NCBI GenBank assembly: GCA_021818685.1
Contig: JAKATP010000006.1
Location: 1 to 54,070 of the forward strand
Source of the DNA: Bacillota bacterium
GTDB lineage: Bacteria; Bacillota; Sulfobacillia; Sulfobacillales; JAIMBI01
Direction of reading: 5' to 3'
Length of the DNA: 54,070 bases
The notes under the pieces are model-generated. The model saw nothing but the letters and a program-made list of their open reading frames with translations, was not told where the DNA came from and made no database searches. Below, in pieces: positions 35,544 to 43,737 of the stretch. The stretch's first letter is position 1, and each line of letters opens with the position of its first letter. The position numbers were made by a program, and so were the translations under genes.

Positions 35544-36653
35544 TTAGTCGGACGACTCCGGCAGATTCTGCACGAATTGTCTGAGATGGTCTAGGAGCTC
35601 CGCCCGCGAACGTCCCTCGCCACCGTCCGCCAGCATCCGCCGCTGCTCGCGCAAGACCTGACCCAGCACCCGGCCGGCGGGGATCTGCAGGCACCTCATC
35701 AACTCTCCTGCCCGCAGGAACCGGGCCGGATCCGGCTCGCCCAGCCAGCTGGCCAGCTCTTGCGCGGCGACGCCCTCACTTCCTTCGACGGGATCGGTGC
35801 CGGCTAGCACGCGGGCGATCTTGCGTGCGCGGGCGCGCAAGGGGCGGGGCCATTCGGGACGCCCCCAGGTCTCGAAGTCGTAAGCACGCGCCAACGCGAG
35901 AAGACGCGCGCCCGCGTCCCCGAGACGGCTCAGGCGACGGCCAGGCAGGCGCGACGGTGCCCACAGCCCGAGCCGCGCGCCCTCAGCCAGCGCACGGTCG
36001 GGGCAGGGGTGAGACAGGATCGCGGCCAGTTCCACCCCGAGCCTTCTTGACGAAATCCCCCGCAGGACCCCGCGGCGGGCGGCGACAGCCTCGGCGAGAC
36101 CGGGATCGAGCCGCATGGGGCCGAGGCGATAGGACAGGAACCGGATGGCCCGCAACACCCGCAGGTGGTCCTCGTCGAGCCGCCGTCCCGGATCTCCCAC
36201 CGCGCGGATGACGCCGTTCTGTAGATCCCGCAGGCCCCCCGTGGGGTCGATCAAGCGGCCGTCTACGGACAGGGCCATCGCGTTCATGGTGAAATCGCGC
36301 CGCCGGAGGTCTCGGATTCCGTCATCCGTGAAGCGCACGCGGGTAGGATGGCGGGCATCCTCATAGGCGCCTTCCTCCCGAAACGTGGTGACATCCACCA
36401 GACCCTGAGCGGTCTGCACCCCGATCCGCCCGAACGCCTCGCCCGTCCGCACCACAGCCAGACCATGGGCGCACGCTACCTGACGCACCTCGTACGGTCG
36501 CAGCGCGGTGGCCAAATCTACGTCTTCGGGGTCCAGACCGGCCGCCAGATCCCGCACCGCTCCCCCCACGAGCCACGTGGGCGCCCGTCCATCCAGGACG
36601 GCCCATAGACAGCGCGCGGCGGCCGGCAGCCGCTCTACCCGAAAGGCCGGCAC
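35544..36653 (-). CDS. cca: CCA-adding / poly(A)-type tRNA nucleotidyltransferase
   Basis: A 369-residue class II nucleotidyltransferase that adds CCA (or its A) to tRNA 3' ends. The GG motif LVGGAVRDLAAG and the metal-binding DVDLATAL are near the N-terminus. RRDFTMNAMALS, DPTGGLRDLQNGVIRAVG and EDHLRVLRAIRFL follow as the family's B to D motifs. The C-terminal arm is short and Arg-rich, with no HD domain. Class II enzymes may be CCA-, A- or CC-adding; the sequence alone does not decide. It overlaps murC by 19 nt. Confidence 0.9.
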   Translation of the reverse strand: MPAFRVERLPAAARCLWAVLDGRAPTWLVGGAVRDLAAGLDPEDVDLATALRPYEVRQVACAHGLAVVRTGEAFGRIGVQTAQGLVDVTTFREEGAYEDARHPTRVRFTDDGIRDLRRRDFTMNAMALSVDGRLIDPTGGLRDLQNGVIRAVGDPGRRLDEDHLRVLRAIRFLSYRLGPMRLDPGLAEAVAARRGVLRGISSRRLGVELAAILSHPCPDRALAEGARLGLWAPSRLPGRRLSRLGDAGARLLALARAYDFETWGRPEWPRPLRARARKIARVLAGTDPVEGSEGVAAQELASWLGEPDPARFLRAGELMRCLQIPAGRVLGQVLREQRRMLADGGEGRSRAELLDHLRQFVQNLPESSD

Positions 36654-38059
36654 CCACGCACCCGCTCTCCGAGTGTGCTGGCAAGCCGCGAGACGTCTCC
36701 GGCCCCGAGCGCCAGGATCGTGTCTCCGGAGCGCATTTCCTTCAGCAAGCGCGCGATGGTAGCGTCTACCGACCCGCTGTATTCGATATGGGCGCCCGGG
36801 CGCCGCGCCCGCCCGGCGGTCGCCAACCGGCGGGCCAGGCCGTCCGCACCGTCCGCAGGCGCTGCCGTCCCGGGGGGGATGTAGACGTCCGTCACGAAGG
36901 TGACATCGGCCTCAGCCAGCACGTCCTGAAACTCCGGCCACAGATTCTGCACCCGTTCGGTGCGGTGCGGCTGCACGACCGCCAGCACGCGGCCCGGCGT
37001 CAGTTGGCGCGCCGCTTGAATCGTCGCCCGAATCTCGGTGGGATGCACGGCGTAGTCGTCCACGATCCGGATCCCATCTTGCAGCGCCACCGTTTCAAAG
37101 CGCCGCCGCGCGCCGACAAAATTTGCCAAGGCCCGCACCGCGAGCTCGGTCCCGACCCCGACGTGGCGGGCCACCGCCACCGCTGCCAGGGCATTATCGA
37201 CGTTGTGCCGCCCAGGCAAGCGCAGGTGAACGGTCCCGAGCGGATCGCCGCGCCAGGAGATGTCAAAAGTGGACCCGTCCGGCGCCAGCACGACCTGTTC
37301 CGCCGTGACGTCACCACCCGCCCCGAACGTCAGCACCGGGGTGGCGGTACGCGCGGCGACACCCGCCAGCACCGGATCCTCGGCCGACAGCACGGCGACC
37401 CCTCCCTGCACCACCTGACCGACAAACCGGTCCACCGCCTCCACGACCGCGCTGAAACGGCCCCCATAATGTTCCAGATGTTCGGGCTCCAGATTCATGA
37501 CGACGGCCACGTCCGGGGCATAGCGGAGAAACGAACCGTCGCTTTCGTCCGCCTCCGCGACCGCCCACCCACCCTCTCCGAGATGCACGTTCCGGTTGCC
37601 AAAGTCGGCCACGTCGGCCCCCACCAGGACCAGGGGGTCCCATCCCGCCTCCATCAGGATGGCGCCCACCATGCTGGTGGTGGTGGTCTTGCCATGCGTG
37701 CCGGTAACGCACACGGCCCGGCGGGGCGCGATAAGCTGCGCCAGCATCTCCGACCGGTGGCGGATGCGCAATCCGCGCTCCCGGGCCGCCGCCAGCTCGG
37801 GATTGTCGCGGGGCACGTCGGTGCTGAACACCACTTCGGTGGCGTCGCCGATATTGACCGCATCGTGACCGTAGCTCACGCGGATGCCTGCCTCTTCGCA
37901 TCGGAGAGTTCGTTCCGAGCGGCGATGGTCGGAACCGGATACCAAGGCCCCTTGGGCCTGCAAGGCGAGCGCGAGGCCACTCATGGAGTAGCCTCCAATG
38001 CCGATAAAATGGATGCGGGACGGTCCGTTGGACTCCGTCTCCGCCTGCGCTCCCGTCAC
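36635..38059 (-). CDS. murC: UDP-N-acetylmuramate--L-alanine ligase
   Basis: MurC, about 474 residues, adding the first amino acid of the peptidoglycan stem. HFIGIGGYSMSGLALALQ is the Rossmann start, CVTGTHGKTTTTSMVGAIL the ATP loop, then NLEPEHLEHYGG, and the C-terminal ligase domain begins near VDDYAVHPTEIRATIQAAR. The GTG at 38059 overlaps the previous stop as GTGA, with ACGGAG upstream. The long in-frame extension beyond it is out of keeping with the family and lies inside another gene. Confidence 0.96.
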   Translation of the reverse strand: MTGAQAETESNGPSRIHFIGIGGYSMSGLALALQAQGALVSGSDHRRSERTLRCEEAGIRVSYGHDAVNIGDATEVVFSTDVPRDNPELAAARERGLRIRHRSEMLAQLIAPRRAVCVTGTHGKTTTTSMVGAILMEAGWDPLVLVGADVADFGNRNVHLGEGGWAVAEADESDGSFLRYAPDVAVVMNLEPEHLEHYGGRFSAVVEAVDRFVGQVVQGGVAVLSAEDPVLAGVAARTATPVLTFGAGGDVTAEQVVLAPDGSTFDISWRGDPLGTVHLRLPGRHNVDNALAAVAVARHVGVGTELAVRALANFVGARRRFETVALQDGIRIVDDYAVHPTEIRATIQAARQLTPGRVLAVVQPHRTERVQNLWPEFQDVLAEADVTFVTDVYIPPGTAAPADGADGLARRLATAGRARRPGAHIEYSGSVDATIARLLKEMRSGDTILALGAGDVSRLASTLGERVRGCRPFG

Positions 38060-38562
38060 ACCCACGCTCCGTTCTTCCACAACATCCGATAATGCTCTGC
38101 CGACCAGCGTATGAAGGCAACCTCGGAATCCGTGACGGTCCGCACCACGCGTCCCGGAGCCCCCATCACCATGCTGCGGGGCGGGATGACCGCACGGCTC
38201 GTTACCAGTGTGCCCGCGGCGAGGATCGACTCTTCGCCCACCTCTGCGCCAGTCAGGACGATGGCACCCATCCCTACCAGCACGGTGTCGGCGATCCGGC
38301 ACCCGTGGACGACCGCATTGTGCCCGACGGTCACGTCGCGGCCGATATAGCAGGGCATTCCCGGGTCCGTGTGCACCACGACCCCATCTTGGAGGTTGCT
38401 CCGGAACCCCACTCGGATCTCGTCCTCATCTCCGCGCAAGACGGCGTTAAACCACACGGAGGCCTCCGCCTCCAAATGCACGTGCCCGATGAGGTGGGAG
38501 CCCGGCGCCAAAAACACCGGATCCTCAACGGTAGGTTCAAACTCCCCGTAACGCAGCAGCAT
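38056..38562 (-). CDS. Gamma-carbonic-anhydrase-like hexapeptide protein
   Basis: A 168-residue left-handed beta-helix protein of the gamma-carbonic anhydrase/PaaY/YrdA family. The repeated hexapeptide pattern runs over residues about 15-135. Metal-ligand His candidates are in DGVVVHTD and DVTVGHNAVVHGC, the expected trio. APGRVVRTVTDSE and a C-terminal helix end it. Whether it is an active anhydrase, a thioesterase-like relative or structural cannot be told. It sits between tsaD and murC and overlaps murC by GTGA. Confidence 0.88.
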   Translation of the reverse strand: MLLRYGEFEPTVEDPVFLAPGSHLIGHVHLEAEASVWFNAVLRGDEDEIRVGFRSNLQDGVVVHTDPGMPCYIGRDVTVGHNAVVHGCRIADTVLVGMGAIVLTGAEVGEESILAAGTLVTSRAVIPPRSMVMGAPGRVVRTVTDSEVAFIRWSAEHYRMLWKNGAWV

Positions 38563-38577
38563 CCGCCCCGCCCCTTT

Positions 38578-39609
38578 CTACACCCGTGCCGATCCGAGCG
38601 GCCACGGCGTCCGCGGGCCCGCCTCGAGCGACAGCCGGATACCCGCCGAAAAACCATAGTGTGCTGCCAGCGCCACCATCACCCCATTGTCCGTACAATA
38701 CCGGGGTTCCGGCACGAAGGCCCCGATGCCGTGCTTTCGGGCGACGGCATGCAGGCGCTCTTGAAGAGCGCGGTTGGCCGCCACCCCCCCAGCCGCGTAC
38801 ACAGCCCTAGCCGAAAACGCGTCCAACGCCAGCTCCACCCGTTCCACCACGGCATCAACAACCGCCTCCTGCAGCGACAGGGCGTAGCGGGCGGCATCCG
38901 GCGTCGGATCACGATCCAAGATTTGTCTCAGGGCCGTCTTCAACCCGCTGAAGCTCATGTCATACGGACTGCCGCCGCGGATGTGGCCAATAGGCAGACG
39001 GGGCCCCGGGCCTTGAGCCGTCAGCGCCAAACGTTCGATGGCCGGTCCCCCGGGGTAACCGAGGCCGAGCAGACGCGCGCCTTTGTCAAGGGCCTCACCG
39101 GCAGCGTCATCCAGCGTTTCACCGATCCGCACCAGATCCCCATGCCCCCGCCACAGCCACAGGCCGGTATGACCACCGCTCACCAGGAGCGCCAGGCTGG
39201 GAAACACGATCGGGCCCGTGAGGGCATTGGCGTACAGGTGCGCCTCCAGATGATGCACGGCCACGAGCGGGCGCCCCCAAGCCACCGCCAGTGCCTTGGC
39301 GGCGGTCATGCCCACTAAAAGCGCCCCGAACAGGCCGGGACCGGTCGTCACCCCGATGGCCGCGATCTCCTGCGGCTGCCGATGGGCCTGCTGCAACACG
39401 GCCGCGACCAGGCCCGGCAGAACGGCCACATGCTCGCGGGCCGCCACCTCCGGCACGATCCCGCCATACCGGTCCTGCTTCCCGGCCGAAGACGCGACGG
39501 CCTCCCCTTCCACATTCCGCCCGGAACTGACGAGCCCAACCGCCGTCTCGTCACAGGAGGTTTCGATGCCCAGATAGAGTTGCCCAGCTTCGTCTGGTCC
39601 CTGGTCCAC
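38578..39609 (-). CDS. tsaD: tRNA N6-threonylcarbamoyladenosine transferase TsaD
   Basis: TsaD, 343 residues, transfers the threonylcarbamoyl group to A37 of ANN-reading tRNAs. GIETSCDETAVGLV is the N-terminal ATP fold, VHHLEAHLYANAL the metal-binding His-x3-His, LLVSGGHTGLWLW the phosphate loop, and AGGVAANRALQERL the second nucleotide motif. The start is GTG 39609 with GAAGG upstream. tsaB, tsaE and rimI lie to the right on the same strand beyond one plus-strand gene, so the t6A set is nearly contiguous. Confidence 0.96.
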   Translation of the reverse strand: MDQGPDEAGQLYLGIETSCDETAVGLVSSGRNVEGEAVASSAGKQDRYGGIVPEVAAREHVAVLPGLVAAVLQQAHRQPQEIAAIGVTTGPGLFGALLVGMTAAKALAVAWGRPLVAVHHLEAHLYANALTGPIVFPSLALLVSGGHTGLWLWRGHGDLVRIGETLDDAAGEALDKGARLLGLGYPGGPAIERLALTAQGPGPRLPIGHIRGGSPYDMSFSGLKTALRQILDRDPTPDAARYALSLQEAVVDAVVERVELALDAFSARAVYAAGGVAANRALQERLHAVARKHGIGAFVPEPRYCTDNGVMVALAAHYGFSAGIRLSLEAGPRTPWPLGSARV

Positions 39610-39680
39610 ATCATCGCCTTCTTCCGGGACACCCTAAGTGTTCGAGTCTAGCCGACACGTCTTGACCCGGAGGGATGGGC

Positions 39681-40157
39681 ATGCCTGTTCTGTTTGCCGT
39701 GCTGCTCGCCATACTGATAGCTGCACCGGGCCTTTTGGCACTGAGTCCTCGTGGCTATGATCTCATGAATTCGGCGCATTTTGTCGTACTGCTGCTCACG
39801 ATCGCGGCGCAGGTGGGGCTTGGGCGACGTCAGGCGCGGCGGGGGCGACGGGCCGGACGGGTCGGAGCGCTCGTGGGGATGGCGGCGGGCGCGGCCGGCT
39901 CGTTGGGAGCCGCCGTGATCACCGAGACGACCCCGGCCCTGTCGGCCTTCGTCCAGTACGCTGGGCGCAACGGTGTGCCGCCGACGGCGGCCGTTACCAT
40001 GCACCAACTGCATCTCGTCACGTCGGCGGTCCTAGATGCCCTGTTGGCAGCCGGCTTCTACGGAGTACTCGGAGGGTTTGCGGCCTGGTGGGGCGGACGC
40101 GCCTCCGGGCGCCGTCCGGGTTCGGCGGCAGCTCCTAAAGCGGATCCTTCCACATGA
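39681..40157 (+). CDS. Integral membrane protein, unknown
   Basis: A 158-residue protein with four probable membrane segments (about residues 3-20, 31-47, 62-85 and 110-135) and a Ser/Pro/Ala-rich basic tail. I do not recognise it. The ATG at 39681 is favoured because CGGAGGG lies 6 nt upstream; the ATG at 39675 abuts that site. It is the only plus-strand gene among the minus-strand t6A genes. Its last 23 nt overlap the 3' end of rimI, a convergent overlap. Confidence 0.6.
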   Translation: MPVLFAVLLAILIAAPGLLALSPRGYDLMNSAHFVVLLLTIAAQVGLGRRQARRGRRAGRVGALVGMAAGAAGSLGAAVITETTPALSAFVQYAGRNGVPPTAAVTMHQLHLVTSAVLDALLAAGFYGVLGGFAAWWGGRASGRRPGSAAAPKADPST

Positions 40158-40605
40158 TAAAGGCGTCCTCATGAGTGTCCGTGTAATAGCCCTTGCGGAC
40201 ACCCAGCTGGACAAATCCGAGCTTCTGGTACAGATTCTGCGCCACCAGGTTGGAGCGCCGCACTTCGAGGGTCATCCGATGGCAGCCCTGGGACCGGGCA
40301 CGATCGATGAGCCCATTCATCATGGCCTCCCCGAAGCCGTGGCCCCGGAAGAGGGGATCGATGGCGACATTGGTTACGTGGGCTTCATCGAGGATGAGCC
40401 ACATTCCCCCGTATCCCGTGATGCGTCCGTGCAGCTCCAGCACCAAATAGACCGCAAAGGTGTTGTCGACAAGCTCGGCCTGGAAGCTTTGCCGCGACCA
40501 GGGCGTCGGGAACGCCTGGCGCTCGATGCTGATTATGGCATCAAGGTCCGTGAGATACATATCACGGACGACCAGGGCCTGCGCATCCTGCTCCGAAATG
40601 GCCAT
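40135..40605 (-). CDS. rimI: Ribosomal-protein S18 N-acetyltransferase-like GNAT
   Basis: RimI family N-alpha-acetyltransferase, 156 residues. The acetyl-CoA motif A is VAIDPLFRGHGFGEAMM, with LEVRRSNLVAQNLYQKLGF and GYY in the usual C-terminal places. Location between tsaB and tsaD is the normal setting for RimI, though its substrate in Firmicutes is often not S18 alone. The ATG at 40605 fits the family length. Convergent overlap with the membrane-protein gene affects only the last residues. Confidence 0.93.
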   Translation of the reverse strand: MAISEQDAQALVVRDMYLTDLDAIISIERQAFPTPWSRQSFQAELVDNTFAVYLVLELHGRITGYGGMWLILDEAHVTNVAIDPLFRGHGFGEAMMNGLIDRARSQGCHRMTLEVRRSNLVAQNLYQKLGFVQLGVRKGYYTDTHEDAFIMWKDPL

Positions 40606-40648
40606 CTCACACCCCCGTTAGACATCCCTTAGCTTGGGGCGGGTGTCC

Positions 40649-41305
40649 TTAGGCACCGGCGGTGGCGAGCAACGGTCCGCGTAGATAGTGGGGCTCCAGC
40701 GTAAAGGGGTCAGCTGCTGCCAGCATCCCTGCCGCCGCCAGCGCGACCAGGCCCGGCGCCGCCCGCACCCCCTCACTAAGCGCCAGGCCCCCGACCCGCT
40801 CCACGAACCCTGCGTCCGCCGCCAGCGCTCCCACCACCAAGACCGCATCGCCGGGGCGACGCGGTAGGTTCGGCACCTCCGGAAGCTGCCAGCGGCAGTC
40901 CTCGGCCAGGGCCTCGGCCCCGCTCTCCCCCCGAAAATACCGCCCGATGTACACCTGATCACCACGACGCTCCGTCGACGCAAGGACGGTGCAGGGGGCC
41001 TTTGGGACCGCGGCCGCCAGAGCCTGCAGGCTCGACGCGGCCAGCAGGGGAACGCCCCATGCCCAGGCCAACGCCTTGGCGGCCGTCACCGCTACACGTG
41101 TGCCGGTAAAGGATCCGGGGCCCACACCGACCGCCACCCCGTCTGGGATGGCCCGACCGTCCACGACCTCTTGCACCCAAAAGAGGAGCCGTTCTCCAGC
41201 GATTCGGGCTTCCCGCCATTCGACCGCGGCGATGATGCGTGCCCCATCGGCGAGGGCGATCGACACACCTTCCAGAGCGGCGTCAATCGCCAGGATCCGG
41301 GGCAC
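40649..41305 (-). CDS. tsaB: t6A synthesis scaffold protein TsaB
   Basis: TsaB, about 218 residues, an inactive TsaD paralogue that holds the t6A complex together. ILAIDAALEGVSIALAD, GVGPGSFTGTRVAVTAAKALAWAWGVPLLAASSLQAL and ASTERRGDQVYIGRY are the family blocks. The GTG at 41305 is preferred for its AGGGAGGTGG ribosome binding site; an adjacent GTG at 41308 is possible. It overlaps tsaE by 23 nt. Confidence 0.94.
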   Translation of the reverse strand: MPRILAIDAALEGVSIALADGARIIAAVEWREARIAGERLLFWVQEVVDGRAIPDGVAVGVGPGSFTGTRVAVTAAKALAWAWGVPLLAASSLQALAAAVPKAPCTVLASTERRGDQVYIGRYFRGESGAEALAEDCRWQLPEVPNLPRRPGDAVLVVGALAADAGFVERVGGLALSEGVRAAPGLVALAAAGMLAAADPFTLEPHYLRGPLLATAGA

Positions 41306-41795
41306 CACCCCCACCTCCCTCCGATCCTTCGGCGGCCCATAAGCTGAGGCGCTCGGCCCAGCGGCCCACACCCTTCATGCTAAGCCGCCGTACGCCATCC
41401 GCCAACTCCATCCGCACCTCCAGGCGGTCCGCAAACCAGGCCGTCCAGGCCCGACCCCATTCCACCAGCACCAAGGCATCCTCCGCGTCAATATCGAGCT
41501 CCTCCGGAGGCGGCGGCGGGTCTAGCCGGAAGAGGTCGACGTGCAGGTAGTTCCCCCACGGTCCCTGATGAGGATGGACCAGATCAAAGCTAGGCGACTT
41601 GACCCGGTCCTTAACACCCGCGGTCCGGAGAACGGCCCTGATAAGCGTCGTCTTCCCAATGCCGAGCGGGCCCTCAATCAAGACGGTGCCCGGCGGCCGC
41701 CACAAGCTTTCCAGAACGATCGCCAGACGCTCAAGTTCGTGGAGGCTCTTCCAGCTTCCTGCCCAGGCGAAAGTGCTCGAAGATCGCTCGCTCAA
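41283..41795 (-). CDS. tsaE: t6A synthesis ATPase TsaE
   Basis: TsaE, about 170 residues, the ATPase that powers cycles of the TsaBD complex. Walker A is LIEGPLGIGKTTLIRAVL, where the usual GAGKT is GIGKT. SPSFDLVHPH and HVDLFRL, then EEL and VLVEWGRAW, complete the family pattern. The TTG at 41795 follows GAAGGGAG at good spacing and overlaps the end of thiL by 65 nt. The C-terminal tail is Gly-rich and ends inside tsaB. Confidence 0.93.
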   Translation of the reverse strand: MSERSSSTFAWAGSWKSLHELERLAIVLESLWRPPGTVLIEGPLGIGKTTLIRAVLRTAGVKDRVKSPSFDLVHPHQGPWGNYLHVDLFRLDPPPPPEELDIDAEDALVLVEWGRAWTAWFADRLEVRMELADGVRRLSMKGVGRWAERLSLWAAEGSEGGGGGAPDPGD

Positions 41796-42783
41796 TGCGC
41801 GTCTCCCTTCCGGCCTCGCGCCAAAACAGTCCGGCTGAGGCCGTCACCTCCCCGATGGGGTAGAGAACAAGTCCGAGCCGTGCGAACGTCCGCCAGAGAG
41901 CGGGCACGCGGCGCGGGGCCACGGCGGCCAGGAGCTCATACTCTTCACCGCCGTCGATGATGAGACGGTCCGGATCTTTTTGCAGGCGTCCGGCCACCTG
42001 GCGCAGTCCGGCGGCTACTGGAATCTGCTCGCGGTCGAGGCGCGCCCCAAGACCTCGGTCTTCCGTCAGGAGGCTCAGAGCCGTCCCCAGGCCATCGGAG
42101 AGATCGGTCATGGCGTGGGCATATCGGGCGAGTGCCCGTCCCTCGCGCACACGAGCGTGCGGCGAGAGCTGAGCGGCCAGGAGCGCACGTTCTGTCTTAT
42201 CCGACCCGGGGAAACGTGATCCCGCTTCCAAGAGCGCCAGACCGACGGCGGCGCCCCCGACAGGGCCCGTCAGGACCAGCACGTCCCCCGCACGAGCGCC
42301 CCGCCGGCGTACCGCCGCCTCCTGGAAGCCTGCGACGGTAACGTCCACGACCACCGGCCCCGGGCTCGCCACCGTATCCCCGCCCGCCAGCTGGCAGCCA
42401 TACGCCGCCAGCTCCGCCGTAAGGCCGGCGAAGAACTCGTCGACAAAGCAGGCTCTCGTCTCTCCGGGCGCGGCCAGGGACACGAGAGCGATGGCGGGCT
42501 CCCCTCCCATGGCCGCAATGTCAGAGAGGTTGACCGCCGCCGCTTTGCCGCCAATCTGACGGGCCGTGCTCCAGTCGCGGCGAAAGTGCACACCCTCCAC
42601 CAGCATGTCGCAGGTGAGGGAAAGAAGCTTGTTCGGAGGGGGGGTCAAGAGTGCCGCATCGTCCCCGATGCCGAGCAGGAGCGGGGCACGCCGCCGCCCG
42701 GCGTGACGGCGTGCCTGCTCGATAACCCCCCGCTCGCCCAATGACAGGAGGGTCGTGCCTTCGTCGGCCGATTGGTGTTCCAT
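41731..42783 (-). CDS. thiL: Thiamine-monophosphate kinase
   Basis: ThiL, about 350 residues, phosphorylating thiamine monophosphate to the diphosphate. LLLGIGDDAALL is the nucleotide-binding N-terminus, DMLVEGVHFRRDWSTARQIGGKAAAVNLSDIAAMGGEP the PurM-type core, AGGDTVASPGPVVVDVTVAG and TDLSDGLGTAL follow, and DGGEEYELLAAV is the ThiL C-terminal signature. The ATG at 42783 has only a weak site (GGAAAA). It overlaps tsaE at the end, so the t6A genes and thiL form one transcript. Confidence 0.94.
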   Translation of the reverse strand: MEHQSADEGTTLLSLGERGVIEQARRHAGRRRAPLLLGIGDDAALLTPPPNKLLSLTCDMLVEGVHFRRDWSTARQIGGKAAAVNLSDIAAMGGEPAIALVSLAAPGETRACFVDEFFAGLTAELAAYGCQLAGGDTVASPGPVVVDVTVAGFQEAAVRRRGARAGDVLVLTGPVGGAAVGLALLEAGSRFPGSDKTERALLAAQLSPHARVREGRALARYAHAMTDLSDGLGTALSLLTEDRGLGARLDREQIPVAAGLRQVAGRLQKDPDRLIIDGGEEYELLAAVAPRRVPALWRTFARLGLVLYPIGEVTASAGLFWREAGRETRIERAIFEHFRLGRKLEEPPRT

Positions 42784-43063
42784 AAGGGAAGTTTTCCGGC
42801 TTTGACCAAGAAAATCCTCCGCCGCTGGCTCGGAGTCCCGGGACTGGCCGGAGTTCTTCGACGCCGAGCCCGTGTACGATCGCACCGCGTCGGCTCCCGT
42901 CGGCGAGTCAGAACTCACCGCGCGGCTCCGACTCCCATCGCGCGATGACAGCCGCTTCCGGCGATGAGCCACATCGGGTGGATGGCTCGTCCCCCCGCCG
43001 GGTGCCAGTGCTATACCATGAAGAACACCGCCGCGGCCGGCAGGCGCCCGCCGAACCCACGAA
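42784..43063. other. Gap between sigma pseudogene and thiL
   Basis: This 280-nt stretch carries no recognisable gene. The thiL frame stays open through most of it, but with a Ser/Arg-rich composition unlike a ThiL N-terminus. No clear promoter, terminator or anti-sigma gene was found. Given the decayed sigma factor upstream, it may be the remnant of a lost partner gene. Confidence 0.4.
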
Positions 43064-43548
43064 TTAGGCTTTCCGCTTCCGCGCCGGGAACTGGTAATGG
43101 GCGGGTCGTAGACGGGCCCGATGAAGCCACTTTTTCGCGGCACTTTCCGTCAGATGCAGAACCCGCCCGATGTCGCCCAGAGACCAGTCGAGGGCATAGT
43201 GGATCACGATCACCTCGCGGTCCGTGTAGGGGAGCCGGCTTACCAGATCCCACATGATGAGCGCGTCTGTGAAGGAACGGGTCGGATCGGCCGCCGCCAG
43301 CGCGAGCGCCGCCGGCACCTCCCGCCGCCGCCAGGTAGGCCGGACCACGTTGTGGGCCACCGTTAACGAGAGCGCCCGGTCGTATCCGGAGACGCCGACT
43401 CCACGGACCGCAGATAGCGGATGAAGGTTTCTTGCACCAGATCGTCGACGATGTTCGCACGCATCGCCTAACATGCCGATCTCCCGTCGCACAGAGCCTC
43501 GTAGCGGTGATAGAAGCGTTCGAACTCCTGGTGCGGCTCGGCCTTCAT
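43064..43548 (-). pseudogene. Frameshifted ECF-type sigma-70 factor
   Basis: All parts of an ECF sigma factor are present but in two alternating frames. From ATG 43548 (strong site GAGGGGTGAT) one frame gives EFERFYHRYEAL. A second frame continues with VRREIGMLGDA. The first frame returns with NIVDDLVQETFIRYLRSVESASPD (region 2, core binding). The second frame then gives ALSLTVAHNVVR and region 4 (LVSRLPYTDREVIVIHYALDWSLGDIGRVLHLTESAAKKWLHRAR) to the stop at 43064. Three frameshifts are needed, near 43500, 43464 and 43380, so no single reading is intact. Decay is the simplest reading; sequencing error is the alternative. Confidence 0.72.
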
Positions 43549-43662
43549 GAATCACCCCTCGAGATGTTCCCCCCTCTAACACGCGCTCCGGATAACGGGG
43601 GTTTTGCGCCGACCAGGAGAAACCATGCCGCGTGAGCTCTGTGGGTGCCATCCTGGCTCAAG

Positions 43663-43692
43663 TTGACACCCCAGATCGCGCGTCCGTACAAT
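43663..43692 (+). promoter_or_regulatory. Strong sigma-A promoter of hppA
   Basis: A perfect TTGACA (43663-43668), an 18-bp spacer and TACAAT (43687-43692) on the plus strand, about 45 nt before the hppA ATG. This is one of the best promoter matches in the window and suggests high expression. Confidence 0.82.
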
Positions 43693-43737
43693 GGTTGACG
43701 GCATTTCATCCGACGAGAGGAGCGATTTTTTCTAACT

